A stretch of 33,190 nucleotides of DNA from positions 1 to 33,190 of the forward strand of contig JAFWGQ010000003.1 in NCBI GenBank assembly GCA_017512365.1, given 5' to 3'. A program made the position numbers and the translations under genes. Below are positions 25,284 through 33,190 of this stretch, in pieces. Under the pieces are notes generated by a model, which worked only from the letters and a program-made list of their open reading frames with translations, was not told the origin of the DNA and searched no databases. Within the stretch, counting starts at the first letter, position 1, and the number at the start of each line of letters is the position of its first letter. Source of the stretch: Mogibacterium sp. Lineage in GTDB: Bacteria > Bacillota > Clostridia > Peptostreptococcales > Anaerovoracaceae.

Positions 25284-28200
25284 ATGACGATTACAGACAA
25301 CAACCAGGATCTCAGAAATATCGAGTCCCTCCAGATCAAGCTCGCATCCACGGAGGCCATGCTCGAATGGTCGCACGGCGAGGTGACCAAGCCTGAGACC
25401 ATCAACTACAGATCGCTCAAGCCGGAGTTCGACGGCCTGTTCTGCGAGAGGATCTTCGGACCTACCAAGGACTGGGTCTGCGGCTGCGGCAAATACAACA
25501 AGATCAGATACAGAGGACTCATCTGCCCGTACTGCGGAGTCGAGGTCACCAAGGCCAAGGTCAGGAGAGAGAGGATGGGACACATCTCCCTCGTTTCTCC
25601 TGTATCGCACATCTGGTACTTCAAGGGCATCCCTTCGAGGATCGGCCTCGTGCTGGACATGACGCCGAAGGAACTCGAAAAGGTCCTTTACTTCGCGTCC
25701 TACGTGGTCACTGACCCGGGCGACACGCCGTTCGAGTACAAGCAGATCATCGAGGAGGAAGAGTACAACGAGGCGCGCGAGATCTACGGCAAGAGCTTCG
25801 AGGCCGGCATGGGCGCCGAAGCCGTCAAGAAGCTTCTCGAGGCCATCGATGTCGACGCCAGAGCCGAAGAGCTCAGAGAGGCGCTCAAGAAGGCGTCCGG
25901 CCAGAAGAAGATCAGACTCGTCAAGATCCTCGAGGTCATCGAGGCCTTCAAGCAGTCAGGCAACAGGCCTGAGTGGATGGTGCTCGACGTGATCCCTGTC
26001 ATCCCGCCTGATCTGAGGCCTATGGTCCAGCTCGACGGAGGCAGATTCGCGACATCCGATCTGAACGACCTCTACAGAAGGGTCATCAACAGAAACAACA
26101 GACTCAAGAAGCTGGGCGAACTCGGCGCTCCGGACATCATCATCCGCAACGAGAAGAGGATGCTGCAGGAGTCCGTCGACGCTCTGATCGATAACGGCAG
26201 GAGAGGCAGAGCCGTACAGGGAGCGGGCGGAAGAAAGCTCAAATCCCTGTCCGACATGCTCAAGGGCAAGCAGGGAAGGTTCCGTCAGAACCTCCTCGGC
26301 AAGCGTGTCGACTTCTCGGGACGTTCCGTAATCGTAGTAGGACCGGATCTGAAGTTCTATCAGTGCGGACTTCCTAAGACGATGGCGCTCGAGCTGTTCA
26401 AGCCGTTCATCATGAGAGAGCTCGCTGACAGAGACCTCGCTCAGAACACAAAGCAGGCAAGAGTCATGGTCGAGAGAGCTGACCCTGAGGTCTGGGACGT
26501 TCTTGATTACATCATCAAGGATCACCCTGTGCTCCTGAACCGTGCCCCTACACTGCACAGACTCGGTATCCAGGCATTCGAGCCGGTACTCGTCGAGGGC
26601 AAGGCCATCAAGCTGCACCCGCTGGTATGTACCGCGTTCAACGCCGATTTCGACGGAGATCAGATGGCCGTACACGTGCCTCTTTCGGTAGAGGCTCAGG
26701 CAGAGGCGAGATTCCTCATGCTCTCGGTCAACAACATCCTGGCTCCTAAGGACGGTTCGCCTATCACGGTACCGACCCAGGACATGATCCTCGGATCGTA
26801 CTACCTGACACATCCGGGCAGCGAAGAAAGAGGCCGCGAGCTCGAGAAGGGCGACGGAAAGTGCTTCACGGACTACGACGAGATGATCATGGCCTACGAT
26901 GCGGGAGCCATCGGCATCCACGCGAGGGTCAAGGTCCGCCGCTACGCGTACGAAGGCGATCCGGGACAGCTGGTGGAATCCACGGTCGGAAGGTTCATCT
27001 TCAACCACGGACTTCCTCAGGACCTCGGCTTCGTCGACAGGGAGAAGGATCCGTACTCGCTCGAGGTGGACTTCCTCTGCGACAAGAAGGCGCTCGGAAA
27101 GATCATCGCAGCCTGCTTCAAGGCTCACGGCAACACCGAGACGGCCCTGATGCTCGACTACATCAAGGATACAGGCTATCACTACTCGACTCTCAGCGCT
27201 GTAACGATCAGCATCTCCGACATGGAGATACCGGCTGCGAAGGCGGAGATCGTAAGCGAAGCCGAAAAGAAGGTAGACCAGTTCGAGGCTCTCTACAGAA
27301 AGGGACTCATGTCCGACAAGGAGAGATACGACAGCATCATCAGCACCTGGAGAAGGGCCACGGATGATACGGCCGACGCTCTGATGGAAAACCTCGGAAC
27401 GATGAACAACCTTTACATCATGGCGAGCTCCGGAGCAAGAGGTAACAAATCCCAGATCAGCCAGATCGGCGGAATGAGAGGACTGATGGCGAACGCGACC
27501 GGTCATACGGTAGAGATCCCTATCAAGTCGAACTTCCGTGAGGGACTGTCCATACTGGAATACTTCATTTCATCCAACGGTGCCCGCAAGGGACTTACCG
27601 ATACGGCTCTGAGAACGGCCGACTCCGGATATCTGACCAGGAGACTGGTGGATATCTCGCACAGCATCATCATCAATGAGCAGGACTGCGGAACGGAAGA
27701 CGGCGTCGAGATAAGAGCGTTCATGGACGGCAAGGAGGAGATCGAAAAGCTCTGGCTGAGGATCGCCGGCAGATACGCGAACGAGGACGTTGTGGATCCT
27801 GAAACGGGAGAGGTCCTCGTGGCTGCCAACGAGTACATCACTGACGACATGGCAAAGACCATCGAGGCCCGCGGCATCGAGACAGTGAAGATCAGATCTG
27901 CGATGACATGCCGCGCGAAGACCGGCCTCTGCGCCAAGTGCTACGGCAAGAACATGGCTACAGGCAGACTCGTCCAGCAGGGCGAAGCTGTAGGCATCAT
28001 CGCGGCCCAGTCCATCGGCGAGCCGGGTACGCAGCTGACCATGAGAACGTTCCACACGGGCGGCGTTGCCGGCTCGGACATCACTCAGGGTCTTCCTAGA
28101 GTAGAGGAGCTGTTCGAGGCCAGGAAGCCTAAGGGCCTTGCGGAGATCTGCGAGGGCGACGGCGTGGTCACGGCCATCGAACCGAGAGAAGACAACAAGA

Positions 28201-28934
28201 CCGATGTGGTCGTAGAGGAAAAGGGCGGCGAGAGAAACTACGTGATACCGTTCGGCGCAAGACTCAATGTCGAAGTAGGACAGGAGGTCAGGGCCGGCGA
28301 CCAGATCACGAAGGGACCGCTCGATCCGCACGACATCATGAGACTCAACGGCGTGCAGGGCGTTTACGAATACCTCCTGAGAGAAGTGCAGAGAGTGTAC
28401 AAGAACCAGGGTGTAGACATCAACGACAAGCACATCGAGATCATCGTCAGCCAGATGCTCTCCAAGTACAAGGTGGAGAAATCCGGAGACACAAGGCTCC
28501 TGCCTGGCGGACAGTACTCCAGGAGAGAGATCGAGGCCGCAAACGAGGCTGCCGAGGCAGAAGGCGGAGAGCCATGCACGGCAAACAGACAGCTTCTCGG
28601 TATAACCAAGGCGGCGCTGGCTACATCCTCGTTCCTCTCGGCTGCTTCCTTCCAGGAGACGACAAGAGTCCTGACAGACGCGTCCATCAAGGGCAAGACA
28701 GACAGGCTCGAGGGTCTCAAGGAGAACGTCATGATCGGAAAGCTGATACCTGCGGGTACCGGCATGAAGAGGTACGGCGACGTCAGAGTCGATTACGACG
28801 AATATGAAGCGTTCGTAAACGGCAGGGACGACGAAGACGAAGAGATCCATATCGAGGGCCTCGAGGAGACCAACGTTGCTCCTGAAGGCGAAGAGGAGAT
28901 CAAAGTATACGGCGAGGTAGCCATCGTAGAATAA
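25284..28934 (+). CDS. rpoC: DNA-directed RNA polymerase subunit beta'
   Basis: The beta' subunit carries the catalytic magnesium. The 1216-residue protein has the N-terminal zinc site ([20 protein letters not shown]), the clamp and lid regions, the invariant [12 protein letters not shown] with its three Asp ligands, the bridge helix and trigger loop region ([19 protein letters not shown], then [19 protein letters not shown]), the second zinc cluster ([11 protein letters not shown]), and the C-terminal [28 protein letters not shown], written here as one conserved block. AAGGAGG lies 5 nt before ATG. A terminator-like hairpin follows 22 bp after the stop. Confidence 0.99.
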   Translation: MTITDNNQDLRNIESLQIKLASTEAMLEWSHGEVTKPETINYRSLKPEFDGLFCERIFGPTKDWVCGCGKYNKIRYRGLICPYCGVEVTKAKVRRERMGHISLVSPVSHIWYFKGIPSRIGLVLDMTPKELEKVLYFASYVVTDPGDTPFEYKQIIEEEEYNEAREIYGKSFEAGMGAEAVKKLLEAIDVDARAEELREALKKASGQKKIRLVKILEVIEAFKQSGNRPEWMVLDVIPVIPPDLRPMVQLDGGRFATSDLNDLYRRVINRNNRLKKLGELGAPDIIIRNEKRMLQESVDALIDNGRRGRAVQGAGGRKLKSLSDMLKGKQGRFRQNLLGKRVDFSGRSVIVVGPDLKFYQCGLPKTMALELFKPFIMRELADRDLAQNTKQARVMVERADPEVWDVLDYIIKDHPVLLNRAPTLHRLGIQAFEPVLVEGKAIKLHPLVCTAFNADFDGDQMAVHVPLSVEAQAEARFLMLSVNNILAPKDGSPITVPTQDMILGSYYLTHPGSEERGRELEKGDGKCFTDYDEMIMAYDAGAIGIHARVKVRRYAYEGDPGQLVESTVGRFIFNHGLPQDLGFVDREKDPYSLEVDFLCDKKALGKIIAACFKAHGNTETALMLDYIKDTGYHYSTLSAVTISISDMEIPAAKAEIVSEAEKKVDQFEALYRKGLMSDKERYDSIISTWRRATDDTADALMENLGTMNNLYIMASSGARGNKSQISQIGGMRGLMANATGHTVEIPIKSNFREGLSILEYFISSNGARKGLTDTALRTADSGYLTRRLVDISHSIIINEQDCGTEDGVEIRAFMDGKEEIEKLWLRIAGRYANEDVVDPETGEVLVAANEYITDDMAKTIEARGIETVKIRSAMTCRAKTGLCAKCYGKNMATGRLVQQGEAVGIIAAQSIGEPGTQLTMRTFHTGGVAGSDITQGLPRVEELFEARKPKGLAEICEGDGVVTAIEPREDNKTDVVVEEKGGERNYVIPFGARLNVEVGQEVRAGDQITKGPLDPHDIMRLNGVQGVYEYLLREVQRVYKNQGVDINDKHIEIIVSQMLSKYKVEKSGDTRLLPGGQYSRREIEAANEAAEAEGGEPCTANRQLLGITKAALATSSFLSAASFQETTRVLTDASIKGKTDRLEGLKENVMIGKLIPAGTGMKRYGDVRVDYDEYEAFVNGRDDEDEEIHIEGLEETNVAPEGEEEIKVYGEVAIVE

Positions 28935-28955
28935 TACGAAGCAGCTGATCCTATG

Positions 28956-28993
28956 AGCGGACCGGAGCAATGCGCTCCGGCCCGCTTTCCTCG
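28956..28993 (+). terminator. Probable intrinsic terminator after rpoC
   Basis: AGCGGACCGGAGC (28956-28968) pairs with GCTCCGGCCCGCT (28974-28986), 13 positions with one A-C mismatch and an AATGC loop. The following TTTCCTCGTCC is a modest T-tract. With the new promoter at 29352, it marks the end of the rpmG-rpoC unit. Confidence 0.65.
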
Positions 28994-29069
28994 TCCAGGG
29001 GAAGCTGTTGCTCACAGTAAACTCAGCAGGAAAGCCAGCGGCAATAACTGCTGGCTGTACCTCATTCAT
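28994..29069 (+). other. Gene-free stretch with one further hairpin
   Basis: This is the first part of the 517-bp rpoC-rpsL spacer after the terminator. It contains AGCCAGC (29033-29039) facing GCTGGCT (29051-29057) around an 11-nt loop. No coding frame is supported. The L7Ae-like gene (ybxF/rplGB) that occupies this position in B. subtilis is absent. Confidence 0.5.
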
Positions 29070-29245
29070 TTGTGTATTATTCGGGCATTTTCTTCTGATC
29101 ATACACAAATCTGTTGATTCTCTCCCTGTAAATGACGCGCAATCCCTCCGGTTTGTGTATTATTGATCTGAACTGGAGATCTAATACACAAGATTCCGGG
29201 AAAATTTGTGTATCGATCGCCGGATCCAAAGGAATATTACACAAG
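29070..29245. repeat. Three consecutive 40-41-bp inverted repeats with the arm TTTGTGTATTA
   Basis: Arms lie at 29070-29080 and 29102-29110; 29153-29163 and 29183-29192; and 29206-29214 and 29237-29245. Each left arm reads TTTGTGTAT, extended to TTTGTGTATTA in the first two. Each right arm is its complement (ATACACAAA, TAATACACAA, ATTACACAA). The outer spans are 41, 40 and 40 bp, while the interior sequences differ. In the second, an inner GATCT...AGATC extends the stem. Constant arms and spans with variable interiors suggest protein-binding sites or repeated RNA hairpins. They lie 110-280 bp upstream of the rpsL promoter. Confidence 0.75.
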
Positions 29246-29351
29246 AGACGCGACCCGATTGGCTGGAAGACCACGTGAGCGCTACGGGACACATGCGGAT
29301 CGATTTATTGTTCTTAAAACCCCGGAAGGTCAGCAAAAACCCACAAAATCG
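29246..29351 (+). other. Gene-free stretch between the inverted repeats and the rpsL promoter
   Basis: About 100 bp without a supported gene or strong hairpin. A frame opening at 29208 runs through here and out of frame into rpsL. It has no ribosome binding site and no recognisable protein sequence, so I leave it uncalled. Confidence 0.4.
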
Positions 29352-29380
29352 TTGACATTGCAGGGACTTGCTAGTAAAAT
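29352..29380 (+). promoter_or_regulatory. Strong promoter of the rpsL-rpsG-fusA-tuf (str) operon
   Basis: TTGACA at 29352-29357, a 17-bp spacer and TAAAAT at 29375-29380 match the housekeeping consensus. Transcription should start near 29387. The leader of about 65 nt contains a GCGCCTT...AAGGCG hairpin (about 29396-29415) before the rpsL ribosome binding site. Confidence 0.88.
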
Positions 29381-29451
29381 ATACAAGTTCGAGTGCGCCT
29401 TCGGAAAAGGCGGCGCGCAAGAGAAAAAATATTTGAAGAAAGGAGAAAAGA

Positions 29452-29868
29452 ATGCCTACAATCAACCAGTTAGTACGTCAGGGCAGACAGAGCTCAGTAA
29501 AAAAATCGACAGCTCCTGCACTCGGTAAGAACATGAACACACTTCGCAAGACTCTTACCGACGTAAATTCCCCTCAGAAGAGAGGCGTATGCGTAGCAGT
29601 AAAGACTGTCACTCCGAAGAAGCCGAATTCGGCTCTCAGAAAAGTCGCAAGAGTTCGTCTGACGAACGGAATGGAAGTCACAGCTTACATTCCTGGTATT
29701 GGCCACAATCTGCAGGAGCACAGTGTTGTTCTCGTAAGAGGCGGCAGGGTCAAGGACCTCCCGGGTGTGAGATATCACATCATCAGAGGTACTCTCGACA
29801 CTTCCGGCGTTGCAGAGCGCGGACAGGGCCGTTCCAAGTACGGAGCGAAGAAGCCTAAAAAGAAATAA
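29452..29868 (+). CDS. rpsL: 30S ribosomal protein S12
   Basis: S12 sits at the decoding centre and controls translational accuracy. The 138-residue protein has the [13 protein letters not shown] and [13 protein letters not shown] loops. The lysines whose replacement gives streptomycin resistance are wild type. AAAGGAG lies 7 nt before ATG. The TAA stop (29866-29868) is partly inside the stem of the repeat element that follows. A 295-bp spacer, long for this junction, separates it from rpsG. Confidence 0.99.
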   Translation: MPTINQLVRQGRQSSVKKSTAPALGKNMNTLRKTLTDVNSPQKRGVCVAVKTVTPKKPNSALRKVARVRLTNGMEVTAYIPGIGHNLQEHSVVLVRGGRVKDLPGVRYHIIRGTLDTSGVAERGQGRSKYGAKKPKKK

Positions 29869-29945
29869 GGTTTTCTGCTGATCCATACGCCGTTGGCGTA
29901 AGGACGAAAACCTTGATCTCCGGGGGCGGTGCCCCTCCGATAAAA
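29867..29945 (+). repeat. Dispersed structured repeat, family 1, diverged copy
   Basis: This is a relative of the tandem array at 1329-1556. Its outer stem is AAGGTTTTC (29867-29875) with GAAAACCTT (29906-29914). The inner hairpin is TACGCC-GTT-GGCGTA (29886-29900), and a 33-nt tail (29913-29945) is identical to the array tail at 25 positions. Stem sequences differ from the array but still pair. The tail here forms a GGGGC-GGT-GCCCC hairpin. Confidence 0.8.
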
Positions 29946-30003
29946 ACTCTCTTCTGATTGTATGCGCCTCCGGCGCGCAGCGGCGTTGCCGTAAGGATGA
30001 GAG
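29946..30003 (+). repeat. Partial or rearranged family 1 repeat
   Basis: Adjacent to the previous copy, CTCTC (29947-29951) and GAGAG (29999-30003) enclose a region with a GCGCC...GGCGC hairpin. The family's inner hairpin and flank, CGGC-GTT-GCCGTAAGG (29981-29996), is also present. The 33-nt tail is missing. Confidence 0.6.
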
Positions 30004-30634
<631 letters not shown>

Positions 30635-30649
30635 GAGGATTTGTCCTGA

Positions 30650-30677
30650 CGATTGACGAGCGGCAGCGAAGTCAGAG
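30650..30677 (+). repeat. Dispersed structured repeat, family 2, copy 2
   Basis: The 28-nt core starts CGATTGACGAG and ends GCGAAGTCAGAG. It is flanked by an imperfect stem in which GGATTT, CC and TGA upstream face TCA, GG and AAATTCC downstream (about 30637-30690). It begins 15 bp after the rpsG stop and 30 bp before copy 3. Confidence 0.75.
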
Positions 30678-30707
30678 TCATGGAAATTCCTTTACGCAGT
30701 GTGCCTG

Positions 30708-30735
30708 CGATTGACAAGCGCCAGCGAAGTCAGAG
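30708..30735 (+). repeat. Dispersed structured repeat, family 2, copy 3
   Basis: The core starts CGATTGACAAG and ends GCGAAGTCAGAG, differing from copy 2 at two positions. The flanking stem has a different sequence: GTGTGC-CTGC (30699-30708) pairs with GCAG-TT-GCACAC (30735-30746). A conserved core with different but paired flanks implies a conserved fold. Confidence 0.75.
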
Positions 30736-30769
30736 CAGTTGCACACGAGCCGTTATGAAAAGTAATCAC

Positions 30770-30798
30770 TTACAGGTTATTTACAAATGTCATATCTA
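30770..30798 (+). promoter_or_regulatory. Weak promoter candidate before fusA
   Basis: TTACAG (30770-30775), 17 bp, then TATCTA (30793-30798), in an AT-rich segment just upstream of the fusA ribosome binding site. The match to consensus is poor. The gene is in any case served by read-through from the rpsL promoter. Confidence 0.25.
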
Positions 30799-30827
30799 AA
30801 TGAATTCACGGTAGAAAGGAGGAAATA

Positions 30828-32894
30828 ATGGGAAGAAAGTTTTCTCTTGAGAAAACACGCAACATCGGGATCATGGCGCATATCGACGCCGGCAAGACGA
30901 CCACAACGGAGAGAATCCTCTTCTACACGGGCCGCACCCACAAGCTGGGTGAGACGCACGAAGGCGCCGCTACCATGGACTGGATGGAGCAGGAGCAGGA
31001 ACGCGGAATAACCATTACTTCCGCCGCTACTACTGCACAGTGGAAGGACACCAGGATCAACATCATCGATACTCCGGGACACGTAGACTTCACAGTCGAG
31101 GTCGAAAGATCCCTCAGAGTTCTCGACGGAGCAGTGATGGTGCTCTGCGCCAAGGGCGGCGTCGAGCCTCAGAGCGAGACCGTATGGAGACAGGCTGAGA
31201 AGTACGGGGTTCCGAGGATGATCTTCGTAAACAAGATGGATATCCTGGGAGCGAACTATTTCCACGTACTCGATATGATCCGCGACAGGCTCAAGGCAAA
31301 CGCGGTCGCCGTTCAGCTGCCGATAGGCTCGGAAGCTGACTTCATAGGAGTCATCGACCTCATAAGCATGAAGGCCGAGATCTACCACGACGACGACCTG
31401 GGCAAAGCGTTCGACGAAAAGGACATCCCTGAGAACATGCTCGACGAGGCCAAAGCGTGGAGAGACAGGATGATCGAGTCCGTAGCCGAGTGCGACGAGG
31501 ACCTCATGATGAAGTACCTCGAAGGCGAGGAGATCACTGAGGACGAGATAAAGAAGGTCATCCGTCAGGAGACGATCAAGGGCAACATGTATCCGGTATT
31601 CTGCGGATCGGCTTACAAGAACAAAGGCGTTCAGCTGATGCTCGACGGAGTCGTGGACTACATGCCGTCGCCTCTGGACATCCCTGCCATAAAGGGAACC
31701 AATCCTTACACCAAGAAGGAAGAGGAGCGTCATGCTGATGACAAGGGACCGTTCTCGGCCCTCGCGTTCAAGATCATGGCCGACCCTTATGTGGGCAAGC
31801 TCGCATTCTTCAGAGTGTATTCCGGAACTCTCGAGTCCGGCAAGCATGTATACAATGCCACCAAGGACCGCAAGGAGAGGATCGGGCGCATACTGCAGAT
31901 GCATGCCAACCACAGGGATGAGATCGACATGGTATATTCCGGAGACATCGCCGCGGCGGTGGGACTCAAGTTCACCACAACGGGCGACACGCTATGCGAC
32001 CAGAAGGCGCCTGTCGTGCTCGAGTCGATGGAATTCCCGGATCCTGTTATCGAGATCGCTATCGAGCCTAAGACCAAGATAGGCCAGGAAAAGATGGGCA
32101 TCGCTCTTGCCAAGCTGGCAGAGGAGGACCCTACGTTCAGGACCTACACTAACCCTGAGACAGGCCAGACGATCATCGCCGGAATGGGCGAGCTCCACCT
32201 GGAGATCATCGTCGACAGACTGCTCAGAGAGTTCAAGGTCGAGGCCAATGTCGGCAAGCCGCAGGTCTCCTACAAAGAGACTGTCACGGCCACAGCCGAT
32301 GTGGACTGCAAGCACGCCAAGCAGACAGGCGGAAGCGGACAGTACGCTCACGTCAAGATCAGACTCTATCCGAGAGAGCCGGGCGAAGGCTTCGAATTCA
32401 AGAACTCCATCGTCGGCGGTGCCATTCCTAAGGAATACATCCCGAAGGTGCAGGAGGGTATCGAAGAAGCCATGCAGGCCGGACCTCTGGCAGGCTACAA
32501 CGTAGTCGATGTCGGAGTCGAGCTCTATGACGGTTCGTATCACGAAGTCGATTCGTCAGACATGGCGTTCAAGGTAGCGGGTTCCAAGGCGTTCAAGGAA
32601 GCGGTGATGAAGGCGAAGCCTGTGCTGCTCGAGCCTATCTTCAAGGTAGAAGTGACCGTTCCTGACAACTACATGGGCGATGTCATAGGCGACATCAGCT
32701 CCAGAAGAGGCAGGATCGAGGGCTCGGATATCGAGAACGGCGCCGCCGTCATCAGAGGATTCGTGCCGCTGTCCGAGATGTTCGGATACGCTACGGACCT
32801 CAGATCGAGGACGCAGGGAAGAGGCATCTATACGATGCAGTTCGACCACTTCGAAAGACTGCCGGAATCGCTGGCAGAGAAGATCATCAAGTAG
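30828..32894 (+). CDS. fusA: Translation elongation factor G
   Basis: EF-G is the GTPase that drives ribosomal translocation and, with RRF, ribosome recycling. The 688-residue length is typical. The GTPase motifs are [12 protein letters not shown] (G1), the switch region [13 protein letters not shown] (G3) and NKMD (G4). Domain IV ([22 protein letters not shown]) and domain V ([17 protein letters not shown]) follow. GAAAGGAGG precedes the ATG by about 7 nt. It occupies its standard place between rpsG and tuf. Confidence 0.99.
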   Translation: MGRKFSLEKTRNIGIMAHIDAGKTTTTERILFYTGRTHKLGETHEGAATMDWMEQEQERGITITSAATTAQWKDTRINIIDTPGHVDFTVEVERSLRVLDGAVMVLCAKGGVEPQSETVWRQAEKYGVPRMIFVNKMDILGANYFHVLDMIRDRLKANAVAVQLPIGSEADFIGVIDLISMKAEIYHDDDLGKAFDEKDIPENMLDEAKAWRDRMIESVAECDEDLMMKYLEGEEITEDEIKKVIRQETIKGNMYPVFCGSAYKNKGVQLMLDGVVDYMPSPLDIPAIKGTNPYTKKEEERHADDKGPFSALAFKIMADPYVGKLAFFRVYSGTLESGKHVYNATKDRKERIGRILQMHANHRDEIDMVYSGDIAAAVGLKFTTTGDTLCDQKAPVVLESMEFPDPVIEIAIEPKTKIGQEKMGIALAKLAEEDPTFRTYTNPETGQTIIAGMGELHLEIIVDRLLREFKVEANVGKPQVSYKETVTATADVDCKHAKQTGGSGQYAHVKIRLYPREPGEGFEFKNSIVGGAIPKEYIPKVQEGIEEAMQAGPLAGYNVVDVGVELYDGSYHEVDSSDMAFKVAGSKAFKEAVMKAKPVLLEPIFKVEVTVPDNYMGDVIGDISSRRGRIEGSDIENGAAVIRGFVPLSEMFGYATDLRSRTQGRGIYTMQFDHFERLPESLAEKIIK

Positions 32895-33025
32895 CCGCTC
32901 AACATTTCGCGGCAATAACGACCGCATGCGGAAAGACCGGCAGGGCATTTTATTCTATGCACGCAGGCTGACCGGGACAAAACAAACAATTATATTTTCT
33001 TTTAAATATTTAACAGGAGATAAAA
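32895..33025 (+). other. fusA-tuf spacer
   Basis: The 131-bp spacer carries the perfect palindrome CCGCATGCGG near 32921-32930. It ends in an AT-rich segment (TTATATTTTCTTTTAAATATT) shortened here to its core, before AGGAGA at 33015-33020. No clear -35/-10 pair or terminator is visible, so tuf is probably read through from upstream. Confidence 0.4.
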
Positions 33026-33190
33026 ATGGCTAAGCAGAAATACGAAAGAACCAAACCGCATATCAACATCGGTACGATCGGCCACGTTGACCACGGTAAG
33101 ACAACTCTTACAGCAGCTATCACAAGCGTACTGAACAGAAAGTACGGACTCGGCGGAGACGTAGCGTTCGACCAGATCGACAAGGCTCCG
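33026..33190 (+). CDS. tuf: Translation elongation factor Tu (5' part, cut by the window end)
   Basis: EF-Tu delivers aminoacyl-tRNA to the ribosome. Only the first 55 codons are present. They read [19 protein letters not shown] and then the P-loop [14 protein letters not shown], typical of bacterial EF-Tu. AGGAGA lies 5 nt before the ATG. The position after fusA is the standard end of the str operon. Confidence 0.97.
   Translation, partial: MAKQKYERTKPHINIGTIGHVDHGKTTLTAAITSVLNRKYGLGGDVAFDQIDKAP

Noticed and set aside
29208-29528. 106-codon frame before and overlapping rpsL
   Set aside because: It has no ribosome binding site, spans the rpsL promoter, overlaps rpsL out of frame and gives an unrecognisable protein.

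Overview
The window is about 33 kb of a bacterial chromosome and is almost entirely coding on the plus strand. The backbone is the Bacillota translation/transcription cluster in its usual order: cysS, mrnC, rlmB, rpmG, secE, nusG, rplK, rplA, rplJ, rplL, rpoB, rpoC, rpsL, rpsG, fusA, tuf (tuf is cut by the window end). Mini-RNase III, an L10 leader, AGGAGG-type ribosome binding sites, TTGACA/TATAAT-like promoters and heavy AGA/AGG arginine use despite high GC point to the class Clostridia. A genus cannot be read from the sequence.

Layout. 1-107: the probable end of an upstream gene and a strong hairpin. 108-1330: a split two-gene chromate transporter pair. 1329-1556: three tandem ~75-bp structured repeats. 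1591-4257: cysS, thyA and mrnC. 4285-14565: an unusual ~10-kb block between mrnC and rlmB, which are commonly adjacent in this phylum. It holds a lipoprotein, a PgeF-type laccase-domain protein, folA, a Cof-type HAD phosphatase, a YfcE-type phosphodiesterase, a TylF-like methyltransferase, a SLOG-like/four-TM protein, an HD-RyR protein, a cation diffusion facilitator and an acidic protein of unknown function. 14562-17487: rlmB and a eukaryote-type (GH13_8-like) glycogen branching enzyme. 17520-28934: rpmG to rpoC behind a near-consensus promoter, with an L10 leader before rplJ and a structured 313-bp spacer before rpoB. 28935-29451: a 517-bp gene-free region with a terminator, three spaced inverted repeats and a strong promoter. 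29452-33190: rpsL, rpsG, fusA and the start of tuf, with two families of structured repeats in the spacers.

How it fits together. cysS, mrnC, rlmB and the ribosomal, RNA polymerase, Sec, NusG and elongation-factor genes form the core expression machinery. thyA and folA are neighbours in function: ThyA oxidises the folate that DHFR reduces. Most genes from 4916 to 8640 overlap by 4 bp or nearly touch, so the block reads as one transcription unit. The most interesting part is 7591-12386. There a SAM methyltransferase gene overlaps a gene for a SLOG-like sensor with two pairs of membrane helices, followed 9 bp later by a gene for an HD phosphohydrolase fused to a RyR domain. These domains recur in nucleotide-signalling conflict systems, but this exact combination is not one I recognise.

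Non-coding highlights. One repeat family (1329-1556, 29867-30003) starts on the stop codons of chrA2 and rpsL and keeps its hairpins through compensatory changes. A second family has copies at 21158, 30650 and 30708. Three 40-41-bp inverted repeats built on TTTGTGTAT lie upstream of the rpsL promoter. No tRNA, rRNA, CRISPR array, transposase or T-box was found.
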